From: JBBQVS01 sp963792705
GTDB lineage: Bacteria > Chloroflexota > Ktedonobacteria > Ktedonobacterales > Ktedonobacteraceae
Reading direction: 5' to 3'
Assembly: GCA_963792705.1 (NCBI GenBank)
Contig: CAWBXD010000012.1
Span: 748,296-812,295, forward strand
Length of the DNA: 64,000 nucleotides
Shown here: piece after piece, positions 35,947-44,328 of the stretch
How the letters are laid out: every line of letters begins with the position of its first letter
Position numbering within the stretch: the stretch's first letter is position 1
The notes under the pieces: model-generated
Seen by the model: only the letters and a program-made list of their open reading frames with translations
The model's database searches: none
Told to the model about the DNA's origin: nothing
Made by a program: the position numbers and the translations under genes

Positions 35947-36699
35947 TTATTTCATCATGAGGAGAAACAAAAACTCGTGGTTGCCATCGCGCCCCGTTAT
36001 TGGTGAGTCTGTTGTACCTTTCACCTCAAAAGGCGTATGCAGTGGTATCCATTCTTGCAAATCATGCAGCACGCGCTCATGAATCGCAGGATCGCTTATC
36101 ACGCCACTCCCTCTATCAACTTCAGCTTTACCCGCCTCAAATTGTGGTTTGACAAGCGCAACAATCCAGGTATCGGGTGCCGCGACAAGCAAAGGTACAA
36201 GCGCAGGCAGAACAAGGCGGAGCGAGATAAACGAGACATCTATCACAGCGCATTGAATGGGGTCAGGCAGTGTTGTCAGATGGCGAATATTGGTATGCTC
36301 CATTACAACAACGCGTGGGTCATTCCGCAATATCCACGCCAGTTGCCCGTGTCCAACGTCAACCGCGTAGACACGTACCGCACCTCGCTCTAAAAGGCAT
36401 TGTGTGAAGCCACCTGTTGAGGCACCAACATCAATGGCAATCCGTCCTGTAGGGTCAAGGGCAAAGGTATCGAGTGCCTTTTCTAGCTTGAGACCACCAC
36501 GACTAACAAACTTAAGTTCGGGCGCGAGCGCAGCCATATGGCAATCCGCGTCAAGTTGCACGAGGGTTCCAGGCTTGTCCACGATACGCTCCCCTACATA
36601 TACCTGCCCTGCCATAATGAGTGCTCGTGCTCGCTCACGGCTGGGTGCTAGCCCACGTCTCACTAAAGCTACATCAAGCCGCTCTTTGTTTATCGCCAT
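35947..36699 (-). CDS. tlyA: TlyA-family rRNA methyltransferase / hemolysin-like protein
   Basis: 250 residues. An N-terminal S4 RNA-binding domain (RLDVALVRRGLAPSRERARA) is followed by an FtsJ-type methyltransferase domain with the SAM motif AIDVGASTGGFTQ, VSRGGLKLEKAL and VIDVSFISL. In other bacteria TlyA makes 2'-O-methylcytidine in 16S/23S rRNA. It starts 5 bp after the ROK kinase stop, so both are in one operon. Confidence 0.93.
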   Translation of the reverse strand: MAINKERLDVALVRRGLAPSRERARALIMAGQVYVGERIVDKPGTLVQLDADCHMAALAPELKFVSRGGLKLEKALDTFALDPTGRIAIDVGASTGGFTQCLLERGAVRVYAVDVGHGQLAWILRNDPRVVVMEHTNIRHLTTLPDPIQCAVIDVSFISLRLVLPALVPLLVAAPDTWIVALVKPQFEAGKAEVDRGSGVISDPAIHERVLHDLQEWIPLHTPFEVKGTTDSPITGRDGNHEFLFLLMMK

Positions 36700-36704
36700 A
36701 TTTT

Positions 36705-37778
36705 TTATTCTTTACCATTTTTATTGTAATAGATAAGCGCGCCTGCGCCAATTAAGCCGACATCATGACCAAGTTCTGCTAGGACGATATGAACAGCCTT
36801 ACGCGGGACCGCCATTGCGCGTTCCTCTACAATCCGTAAAGCTGGGTCCAGAAGCAAAGCACCCATTTGCGTGACGCCACCACCCAGGATAATTTTTTCG
36901 GGATTAAAGATGTGAACGATATTCACTAAGCCGACTCCAAGTGCCTCGGCTGCTGTTGCGATAACCTCGCATGCAAGCGGAATACCCGCTTCTGCCGCAA
37001 GTGCAACTGTTTTAGCAGTAACATGGGTAGGAGTGTGGGCTGCAGCGTCTTCAGGAGTACTGGCCTTTGCGTTCTCTTGATCGCCTGGTTGATGCTCAAG
37101 AGCGAAGGCAAGCAGAGCCTCACCCTGTCCGCGTAGAATAGCATCGTTGGCCCGCCGCGCAATACCTGTGCCTGACGCGATACGCTCAAGACAGCCAACA
37201 TTGCCACAATTACAGCGTTCACCGTGCCAATCGACGCTCATATGTCCTAACTCTGCCGCCATACCGCTCGCACCCTCTAAAATTTTGCCATCCACTATAA
37301 CGCCACCACCGATGCCTGTACTAATGGTGAGATAGACCATATCTCGACTTCCACGACCAGCACCAAACATATACTCGCCCAACGCGGCTGCATTCGCATC
37401 ATTCTCTACAAAGATAGGCACATGAAACTGCTGGCTAAATAGCTCACGAACAGGTACATCTTTCCACCCGGGAAGATTAGGTGGATCATATATCACGCCT
37501 GTATGACTGTTTAGTGGACCTGGGGCACCAATTCCGATACCCGCGACCTGCTCAAGCGGAATATCCGCTTCCGTCAATGCTTGCTGTATAGCTTGAAAGA
37601 TACGCGGTATCACCCGTTCAGGCGTAGGATTTTCTCCCGTTAGCAAGCCTACACGTGACAACAATTGCGCGCCACGGAGTACCGCAGTACGTATTTGTGT
37701 TCCGCCTAGATCAACGGCAACCACCAGCGGTATGTTTTCGGACTCGGCATACCGCGCTTTCATGTGCTCTATCTCCAT
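36705..37778 (-). CDS. ROK-family sugar kinase (glucokinase-like)
   Basis: 357 residues. The phosphate-binding motif is VVAVDLGGTQIRTAV; the ROK signature includes FVENDANAAALGEY and ISTGIGGGVIVDGKI. The zinc site is GHMSVDWHGERCNCGNVGC. The sequence lacks an N-terminal DNA-binding domain, so it is an enzyme rather than a NagC-type repressor. An insert of about 30 residues rich in Ala/Thr/His lies near residue 235. I start at ATG 37778 (GGAG 10 nt upstream); ATG 37763 is an alternative. Confidence 0.88.
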   Translation of the reverse strand: MEIEHMKARYAESENIPLVVAVDLGGTQIRTAVLRGAQLLSRVGLLTGENPTPERVIPRIFQAIQQALTEADIPLEQVAGIGIGAPGPLNSHTGVIYDPPNLPGWKDVPVRELFSQQFHVPIFVENDANAAALGEYMFGAGRGSRDMVYLTISTGIGGGVIVDGKILEGASGMAAELGHMSVDWHGERCNCGNVGCLERIASGTGIARRANDAILRGQGEALLAFALEHQPGDQENAKASTPEDAAAHTPTHVTAKTVALAAEAGIPLACEVIATAAEALGVGLVNIVHIFNPEKIILGGGVTQMGALLLDPALRIVEERAMAVPRKAVHIVLAELGHDVGLIGAGALIYYNKNGKE

Positions 37779-37793
37779 GTGCCATAACTCCAA

Positions 37794-38153
37794 GCCAACA
37801 AATGTAATTACTTTCTGTTCATAATACTCTATAGGAAGTATGGGAACAAGAGCTGAAAAATGCTGCTCGATTGCTCAATAGTACCATTACATAAGGCAAA
37901 AAGAGGTATGTTTATTATACTGAATAGAGATTCCTGGCGACCCTAGAAAATGAACAGTAGAGAAGAAGGTGTTCTTGCCACACAAAGGTACAAGGTGTGT
38001 ACGTCATAGCTGAATGAGAATAGCTACTATGAACGGGAACATCGTCTCATCTACTGTTTGGGGCGAAGAGGTATGTGAAGTCGTGTTTGGGTATTGGCTT
38101 GTGTCATGGGATGTACTTGACGCCATACACAGCAAAGAAAGTCGGGTATTTTT
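37794..38153. other. 360-bp divergent intergenic region before the polysaccharide-like cluster
   Basis: No convincing gene; a short open frame here lacks a ribosome site and known similarity. It contains a TATACT-like box near 37916 and the 20-bp motif at 38007-38026 (TAGCTGAATGAGAATAGCTA), found again at 49229. Confidence 0.5.
38007..38026. promoter_or_regulatory. 20-bp motif shared with the far end of the cluster
   Basis: TAGCTGAATGAGAATAGCTA matches 49229-49248 at 19 of 20 positions. It lies 128 bp upstream of the first gene of the cluster. Its role as an operator is inferred only. Confidence 0.4.
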
Positions 38154-39167
38154 GTGGAAAATTCAACCTACTTATCTGTTATCGTTCCAGTGTATAACGA
38201 GGAAGAGAGCATCCAGCCTCTTCATCAGAAAATTAGTAAGATATTAGAGCAACAGTCGTTTTCGTATGAGATCGTGTATGTAGAGGATGGCAGCCGAGAC
38301 GAAACTTTCTCTCAGCTTAATCGCATCGCGGACAACGATCCTCATGTGTGTATTGTGCGCTTCCGCCGCAATTTTGGACAAACGGCTGCTATCTCTGCGG
38401 GTATTACACATAGTAAGGGCGAAGTGCTTGTGTTCATGGATGGTGATCTACAAAACGACCCACTTGATATCCCGCGCTTGCTCGCCAAGTTAGATGAAGG
38501 CTATGATGTTGTAAGTGGCTGGCGTAAACACCGCCAGGACGCAAGTTTGAGCCGTAAATTGCCCTCATTCCTGGCAAACGCCCTCATCTCAAAGGTAACG
38601 GGTACACATCTTCATGATTATGGCTGCACGCTAAAAGCGTATCGACGTGAGGTGTTCGACACCATTCGTCTTTATGGTGAGATGCATCGTTTCATTCCAG
38701 CATACGCGGCTCTCGCTGGTGCTACCGTTACAGAGCTTGAAGTCTCACATCATGCACGGCAATTTGGCAAGTCAAAGTACGGTATCTCGCGCACAGTACG
38801 TGTCATCCTTGATTTGATCACACTAAAATTTCTGGGCAGCTACGGCACAAAACCACTTTATGCCTTTGGTATTCCGGGCCTTGTTTCATTGCTACTCGGT
38901 GGGAGTATTGCGCTTCCGTTAGTTGGACGCAAGCTTGTCTCGCCGATGGATTTCCGTATTCATCGTAGTCCACTGCTTCCAATTTCTTTGCTCGGTATAA
39001 GTTTCGGTTTGCAATCTCTTATGACTGGCTTACTGGCAGAGCTACTCATGCGTACCTACCATGAGTCACAGAACAAGCCAACCTATGTGGTACGCACGAT
39101 CACAACCACACTTCCTAGAGTTGAGACATATGCTACTGTTTCGTCCACAGCAAGCACGATGAACTAG
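38154..39167 (+). CDS. family 2 glycosyltransferase, polyprenyl-phosphate type (GtrB/DPM-like)
   Basis: 337 residues. The GT-A fold starts with SVIVPVYNEEESI and has the metal motif VFMDGDLQNDP and VVSGWRKHRQD. Two C-terminal spans follow (PLYAFGIPGLVSLLLGG; LLPISLLGISFGLQSLMTG). Such enzymes move a sugar to undecaprenyl phosphate for export. The start is GTG at 38154. It is the first gene of a plus-strand run to 47655 and fits supply of lipid-linked sugar to the GT39-like protein. Confidence 0.9.
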   Translation: MENSTYLSVIVPVYNEEESIQPLHQKISKILEQQSFSYEIVYVEDGSRDETFSQLNRIADNDPHVCIVRFRRNFGQTAAISAGITHSKGEVLVFMDGDLQNDPLDIPRLLAKLDEGYDVVSGWRKHRQDASLSRKLPSFLANALISKVTGTHLHDYGCTLKAYRREVFDTIRLYGEMHRFIPAYAALAGATVTELEVSHHARQFGKSKYGISRTVRVILDLITLKFLGSYGTKPLYAFGIPGLVSLLLGGSIALPLVGRKLVSPMDFRIHRSPLLPISLLGISFGLQSLMTGLLAELLMRTYHESQNKPTYVVRTITTTLPRVETYATVSSTASTMN

Positions 39168-39213
39168 GGATAACACACATAAGTATTCTATACATTTTAG
39201 GAAGAGAAGATAT

Positions 39214-40419
39214 ATGCGTATTCTCATGATTTCGCCACAACCCTATTTTGAGTCGCGCGGTGCTCCTTTCTGCGTACACCAGCACATAAAGGCACTCATC
39301 GCACTAGGCTATCAGGTTGATCTTGTCACGTATCCCATTGGAAAAGATATGCATCTTCCCGGCCTAACAATTTATCGTGCGCCTAAGCTTCCATTTATTG
39401 ATAATGTGAAGCCGGGACCCTCGTTGGCGAAATTCCCGCTCGACATTGTTGTCTTGTTGACAGCTCTTTGGCGACTTCTTTGGCGCAAGTATCGCTTTAT
39501 TCATACGCATGAAGAAGCGGGCGTGATGGGAGTGATTCTTTCTGCAATGTTTGGTGGAAAGCATCTGTATTATATGCACTCGGACCTCTCGACGGTCATT
39601 GCGAGTTCCGATTTCACAAAAAATCCTTTGCTGATGAAGCTCGTAGGAGCGGTCCAGAACTTTATGCTACACCATGCCGATGGCATTGTTGCGTTTTACC
39701 CTGGCATCGCGGAAACGGCAAGACAGATTGCGCCCAATAAGCCAGTCTACATGATTCTGCCGCCTGCCGTTGATGAAGAGGTTCCACATCCTGTTCCAGA
39801 CGAGGTAATGCAACTACGCAATCAGTTGAAGGTGAATGATGGGCCAGTATTGCTCTACACTGGCACACTTGAAAAGTATCAGGGCATAGACATTTTGCTG
39901 GAAAGCGTTGCCGCCGTGTGCGCGGAGTTTCCTAATGCACGCTATATCATAGCAGGTGGAAGACCTGACCAGATTGAGAAATTGCAACACTTGAGCCAAA
40001 AGCTTCATGTTTCAAAGGCGGTACATTTTGTTGGGCAACGCCCACTGGAAGAAATGCCTAAATACATGGCCTTGGCAGACATTTTGCTCAGTCCACGCAG
40101 CAAAGGGACACATACACCTCTAAAGTTATATACCTACCTGCGTTCGGGCGTGCCAATGCTGGCAACGGATATTCCAGCTCATACGCAAATTCTCACACCG
40201 GAGGTCGCGCTTCTGGTGCCACCAACAGCACATGACTTGGCACAAGGGACGTTAACATTGCTACGAAATGCAACACTGGCAAATGCGCTAGGGACGTCCG
40301 CTCACCAATGTTGGCAAGAGCAGTATAGCTGGTCCGCCTTCCTGGAGAGGAACCGCGCGGCATACAGCGATTTCGCAAAGGAACAAAAAGAGGATAGACC
40401 TATATTCTCCATTATGTAG
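39214..40419 (+). CDS. family 4 glycosyltransferase
   Basis: 401 residues with the GT-B fold. The N-terminal half has ISPQPYFESRGAPFCVHQH and HTHEEAGVMGVI; the C-terminal half has LLYTGTLEKYQGIDILLES, IIAGG and PLKLYTYLRSGVPMLATDI where the nucleotide-sugar site lies. It is a retaining sugar transferase, cytoplasmic or membrane-associated. GGAAGAGAAG precedes the ATG. Its position 46 bp after the GT2 gene supports a shared polysaccharide or glycolipid pathway. Confidence 0.9.
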   Translation: MRILMISPQPYFESRGAPFCVHQHIKALIALGYQVDLVTYPIGKDMHLPGLTIYRAPKLPFIDNVKPGPSLAKFPLDIVVLLTALWRLLWRKYRFIHTHEEAGVMGVILSAMFGGKHLYYMHSDLSTVIASSDFTKNPLLMKLVGAVQNFMLHHADGIVAFYPGIAETARQIAPNKPVYMILPPAVDEEVPHPVPDEVMQLRNQLKVNDGPVLLYTGTLEKYQGIDILLESVAAVCAEFPNARYIIAGGRPDQIEKLQHLSQKLHVSKAVHFVGQRPLEEMPKYMALADILLSPRSKGTHTPLKLYTYLRSGVPMLATDIPAHTQILTPEVALLVPPTAHDLAQGTLTLLRNATLANALGTSAHQCWQEQYSWSAFLERNRAAYSDFAKEQKEDRPIFSIM

Positions 40420-40468
40420 GTCGTTTCCAGTAAGCTACAATGGTTATTCGTGGGGGAGAGGAAATAAG

Positions 40469-41446
40469 ATGCATTGTCTTGTAACAGGCGTGGCAGGGTT
40501 CGTTGGTTCACATGTAGCTGAGCGTTTACTTGCTGATGGACATACAGTACGCGGTATAGATAGTTTTACTGATTACTATGCGCGTCGTTTAAAAGAAAAT
40601 AATTTGCAGCATATCTGGGCTTCAGATCGCTTCACCTTTATCGAGGCCGATATTCTAAACACGAACACACGACATCTTCTGAGCGATGTGGATTGGGTGT
40701 TTCACCAGGCAGCACAAGCCGGAGTACGTGCAAGTTGGGGAAAAGAATTCGCGCACTACGCGGACTTTAATGTGCTAGCGACACAGCAGCTTTTGGAAGC
40801 TGCGGTACATATGAAAAAGCTTCAACGTTTTGTATACGCCTCTTCCTCATCGGTGTATGGAGATGTAGATGTGCTTCCGGTCACTGAAGCGACTACGCCG
40901 CGACCTGTCTCGCCTTATGGGGTTACAAAGTTGGCGGCGGAGCATCTTTGCACATTGTATAACCATGTCTTTGGTGTGCCGACCGTTTCATTACGTTACT
41001 TTACGGTATATGGACCACGCCAGCGCCCTGATATGGCGTTTCATCGCTTTTGTAAAGCTATTGTAGAGGGGCAACCACTACGTATTTACGGAGATGGACG
41101 GCAGACAAGAGATTTTACTTACATCTCTGATATCGTCGAAGCCAACATGCTAGCGGCAACGTCAGAACTTGCCACAGGGAAAGTGATGAATATCGCGGGC
41201 GGTTCCCGTGTAACCTTGCGCTCCGTCGTCGAACTATTGCAGGAAATTAGTCATGTGCCCGTCCATATTAGCTTCGATGAAACACAACCTGGAGATGTGC
41301 TCCATACGTTCGCGGACACCACACTCGCTGAGAAAACACTTGGCTACAGACCAATTATCTCTCTGGAAGAAGGGCTTGCTCGCGAGTTCCACGCGATGGC
41401 AGCACTCTATAGTCCTGCAACCGTTTTATCGCAAGGGAGGAAGTAG
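40469..41446 (+). CDS. NAD-dependent epimerase/dehydratase (GalE-like extended SDR)
   Basis: 325 residues. Rossmann motif VTGVAGFVGSHVAERL. The catalytic Ser is in YASSSSVYGD and the Tyr/Lys in YGVTKLAAEHL. The C-terminal half includes LRYFTVYGPRQRPDMA and the ARN region GDGRQTRDFTYISD. Its relatives convert UDP-glucose or UDP-glucuronate to other sugars. The most likely role is nucleotide-sugar supply to the neighbouring transferases. It is separated by only 4 bp from the HlyD-type gene start. Confidence 0.9.
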   Translation: MHCLVTGVAGFVGSHVAERLLADGHTVRGIDSFTDYYARRLKENNLQHIWASDRFTFIEADILNTNTRHLLSDVDWVFHQAAQAGVRASWGKEFAHYADFNVLATQQLLEAAVHMKKLQRFVYASSSSVYGDVDVLPVTEATTPRPVSPYGVTKLAAEHLCTLYNHVFGVPTVSLRYFTVYGPRQRPDMAFHRFCKAIVEGQPLRIYGDGRQTRDFTYISDIVEANMLAATSELATGKVMNIAGGSRVTLRSVVELLQEISHVPVHISFDETQPGDVLHTFADTTLAEKTLGYRPIISLEEGLAREFHAMAALYSPATVLSQGRK

Positions 41447-41450
41447 CGGC

Positions 41451-42761
41451 ATGAGTAACAACGGTTCTGGCTTTCGACCGCAAAATGGACATCCTTCTGA
41501 CTATAGTCAATTTCAAAACGGTCTGCGAAACATGCCTACTACTACTACCGGTACAGCACCATTTTTCCCTTCGCAATGGGGACTAGGTTCTAATGGAGGG
41601 GCGACACAAAATGCTGCAAGCCCGGAGCAGAGACCAGGAAATATAAGTCCAGACCAGATGATGCTGCCGCCATTTCTACCAGTCCCTACTAAACAGCAAA
41701 AGCAAAAAGTAGATATATTCAGAAACAGATGGATAAGGGTAGCGAGTATGGGTGCCAGTGGCATCGTCATATTTGCTATCCTGGCAGTTCTTGCGGTACG
41801 AAGTCTTAATGGTGGACAAACAGATGTGACACTTTACAAAGCAGGAGCAGGAAATACCAGCCAGGATATTGGCGGCGGTGGCGTGGTCTTTCCACTTCAG
41901 CAGATAAACATTTCCTACCCGAATTCTGAGCGTGTGGTAAAGATTCCAGTGAAAGCAGGCGATACCGTAAAAGCGGGTGATGCATTGCTTCAACTCGACC
42001 CAACGCAAATCAATATTCAGGTGAAACAAGCATCCGACCAAAAAGCTGCCGCGCTCGCTTATCTTGACTCCGTTTCCGCCAGTGGTACATCTACCGCTAT
42101 CGCTGATGCTCAGAGGCAGTATGACGTGGCACAAAGTCAATACAACGCACTTGTCGCACAATCTTCGTCAATCCTGGTGCATAATGGCAATATCGTTTCT
42201 CCTATGGCTGGCGTTGTTACTGGAATAAACATCAATGCCGGAGAGGTATTTTCCGCCGATACTCCGCTTTTGACGATTATGGACGAGTCCGCTTCAGTTG
42301 TGCATGTGAAAATACCTTTAACGGATATTCAGCAAGTACACCTAGGCCAGACTGCCGTAGTTACACCTTCGGCTCTTCCTAACCTTAATTTTAAGGGAAC
42401 AGTCACATCGATTATTCCTGTTGCAGACTCGCAAACGGATACCTTTGAAGTTTGGGTGAATGTGCCAAGCACGACCCAAGCTTTGCTTCCCGGAATGAGT
42501 GCGTTTGTTCGCATTTCAAGCACGCCAGGGAAAGCGGTGGTAATACCACGCATGGCCGTGATGAATCCACATCTGGACTCGACCGTGTTTCTGGTGCGTA
42601 ACCAACATGCTTACCTTGAACACATCCATATCTCTGGTCGTTCTGTAGACAACGTATACGTGGATCAAGGTCTTGCACAAGGTGATACCGTTGTACTCAC
42701 AGGAACGTATGACCTCAAAGACGGGCAAGCAGTACATATTCTCAAAACCGAAGGCGTATAG
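41451..42761 (+). CDS. HlyD-family membrane fusion / efflux adaptor protein
   Basis: 436 residues from ATG 41451, which has a strong GGGAGG site; an earlier in-frame start lies inside the epimerase gene. A Gly/Pro/Asn-rich N-terminal tail of about 80 residues precedes one span (ASMGASGIVIFAILAVLAV). A lipoyl-like half (VKIPVKAGDTVKAGDALLQL), a short hairpin and the second half (IVSPMAGVVTGININAGEVF) then follow, and beta-barrel parts end the protein. Such proteins link an inner-membrane exporter to the outside. No ABC transporter is next to it. Confidence 0.88.
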   Translation: MSNNGSGFRPQNGHPSDYSQFQNGLRNMPTTTTGTAPFFPSQWGLGSNGGATQNAASPEQRPGNISPDQMMLPPFLPVPTKQQKQKVDIFRNRWIRVASMGASGIVIFAILAVLAVRSLNGGQTDVTLYKAGAGNTSQDIGGGGVVFPLQQINISYPNSERVVKIPVKAGDTVKAGDALLQLDPTQINIQVKQASDQKAAALAYLDSVSASGTSTAIADAQRQYDVAQSQYNALVAQSSSILVHNGNIVSPMAGVVTGININAGEVFSADTPLLTIMDESASVVHVKIPLTDIQQVHLGQTAVVTPSALPNLNFKGTVTSIIPVADSQTDTFEVWVNVPSTTQALLPGMSAFVRISSTPGKAVVIPRMAVMNPHLDSTVFLVRNQHAYLEHIHISGRSVDNVYVDQGLAQGDTVVLTGTYDLKDGQAVHILKTEGV

Positions 42762-42780
42762 GGTTCCAACATGATGAATT

Positions 42781-42933
42781 CGTAGGGACCACATTGATGG
42801 CGTCCTCTGCACGAGCGAAGCAATGTGCAGTCCTCATCTTGCACCAATAAATTGCGCGAGAGCATTGAAGAAAGATGGCGGATGCAACTCGCGCAATGAA
42901 TTGCGCCTCGGACGCCATCAATGTGGTCCCTAC
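42781..42933. repeat. type B palindromic repeat between HlyD-type and TPR genes
   Basis: 24-bp arms (42782-42805, 42910-42933) with inner CTGCAC/GTGCAG stem and AACTCGCGCAATGAATTGCG module. It lies within the plus-strand gene run. Confidence 0.93.
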
Positions 42934-42949
42934 TGGAAGGGAAAGGGCA

Positions 42950-44308
42950 ATGGCTAGACAAGATTGGTTGATGAATAAAGGAGGGAACTTACGGCGAGAA
43001 ATTATTTTTCCAGTTGTGAGCGTCTGCCTGATGCTTGTAGCAAGCATCTCTCCTTGGCTTGAAGACCCATTGCTAGGGAGTTTATCGGCTTGGAAGTTAG
43101 CCGTAGATATCGGCTGGCAAGTACGGACATCGTTCTTCTCATATGGAGTGCTCTGCTTGCTCTGTGCGTTGTATATCTCTATTGTCGTGTGCGCGGGTAC
43201 GAAAACATTCAAAGGAAGTTCACTGTTTGCCTATAAATACAGCATTGCCGGCATACTTTGTTTGCTTCCTCTACTCCTCTTCTTCGTACAATATCTTTTC
43301 GCTGACGTAGTAGGAATACATGTTCTTGGTCAGCATAAAGTTCAAATGCTCTTGATACAACGTCACTTTGGCTACGCTGGTCCTGCGGATCGCATCACAA
43401 TAGACCCATTTCTCTTTACTGACGCAACAGTGCTAGGACGTTTACAACTGCTCGCGGATCAAGTATCCGTTGGTCTCCTTTTACCACTCATTGCCTCGTG
43501 GCTCCTGTTCGAGTGCCGACGCGTTGCAAAGGTTCCGCTTCATACTCACAACAAAAACGTCGCTTTGAAGTATGGATGGTTAGTTGCTGGTCTTTGTCTA
43601 TTGATCGTGCTACTGGGGCGTGGTCCCACCGCGACTGTGTGCGACTTTGAAGCAAGCCAATCGCTTTCATCCGGGAATTATACGAAAGCATTGATATGGC
43701 TCAACTGGGCACAAACGCTCAATCCCGCATTGTTGCAGGTCGCATCTTTTCATATCGAGCGAGGGCAGGCGTTGTATTTCCTACATCCCAAGCAAATAAC
43801 CGATGAGGGCCATGTATATCTCGCCTCGGTCTATCGTTCCCAAAAGGATTTCATTGATGCGTATCAAGAACTACTGAGTGTTTGGCAAGCACACTCCACC
43901 ACACCCTGGATGGTCAGTGAAATGAGCATAACCATTGAACGGCTAGCCGAGTTTACCAGCCCTTTAAATAATGCTCCTGTAATGCTTAGACCCGACAATG
44001 ACGACTCTGCTCTGGTCTGGATAAAACTTCTTACCAAAGTTGATACTACCAACCTCTACGGACAGTATGTTGATGGCCTCATTATGTACGATTTGCACAA
44101 CTATAGTTCCTGTACGGCACAAATGAAAATAGTCCTTAACGGCAAGCCTAGTGCTGATCTCCACTCATCTGCTATTACCTATATCGCATTGAGCGATATT
44201 CGCGTGGGGGATTTTCGTGAGGGACGAACTTTACTCTTTGATGCCCTGAAATTTGATCCGAGTTATCGCAATAACACTGCACGTGAAGCGTTATCGGGTT
44301 TGTACTAA
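42950..44308 (+). CDS. membrane protein with C-terminal TPR-like region
   Basis: 452 residues from ATG 42950 (GGAAGGGAAAGGG upstream); an extension to 42875 would be repeat-encoded. About five spans occur in the first 235 residues (IIFPVVSVCLMLVASISPW, FSYGVLCLLCALYISIVVC, YSIAGILCLLPLLLFFVQYL and others), then helical repeats (CDFEASQSLSSGNYTKALIW, HVYLASVYRSQKDFIDAYQE). It may organise the polysaccharide export site (inference); no enzyme motif is present. Confidence 0.75.
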   Translation: MARQDWLMNKGGNLRREIIFPVVSVCLMLVASISPWLEDPLLGSLSAWKLAVDIGWQVRTSFFSYGVLCLLCALYISIVVCAGTKTFKGSSLFAYKYSIAGILCLLPLLLFFVQYLFADVVGIHVLGQHKVQMLLIQRHFGYAGPADRITIDPFLFTDATVLGRLQLLADQVSVGLLLPLIASWLLFECRRVAKVPLHTHNKNVALKYGWLVAGLCLLIVLLGRGPTATVCDFEASQSLSSGNYTKALIWLNWAQTLNPALLQVASFHIERGQALYFLHPKQITDEGHVYLASVYRSQKDFIDAYQELLSVWQAHSTTPWMVSEMSITIERLAEFTSPLNNAPVMLRPDNDDSALVWIKLLTKVDTTNLYGQYVDGLIMYDLHNYSSCTAQMKIVLNGKPSADLHSSAITYIALSDIRVGDFREGRTLLFDALKFDPSYRNNTAREALSGLY

Positions 44309-44328
44309 GCGAAGAAAGAAACGTAGTA

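Noticed and set aside
38014..38247. Open frame of 77 codons upstream of the GT2 gene
   Set aside because: No ribosome site or family, and it overlaps the GT2 start in another frame.
41253..41450. Longer N-terminus of the HlyD-type protein
   Set aside because: It overlaps the epimerase gene in another frame; the ATG at 41451 has a strong ribosome site.
42875..42949. Longer N-terminus of the TPR membrane protein
   Set aside because: This part would be encoded by a type B repeat; ATG 42950 has its own ribosome site.
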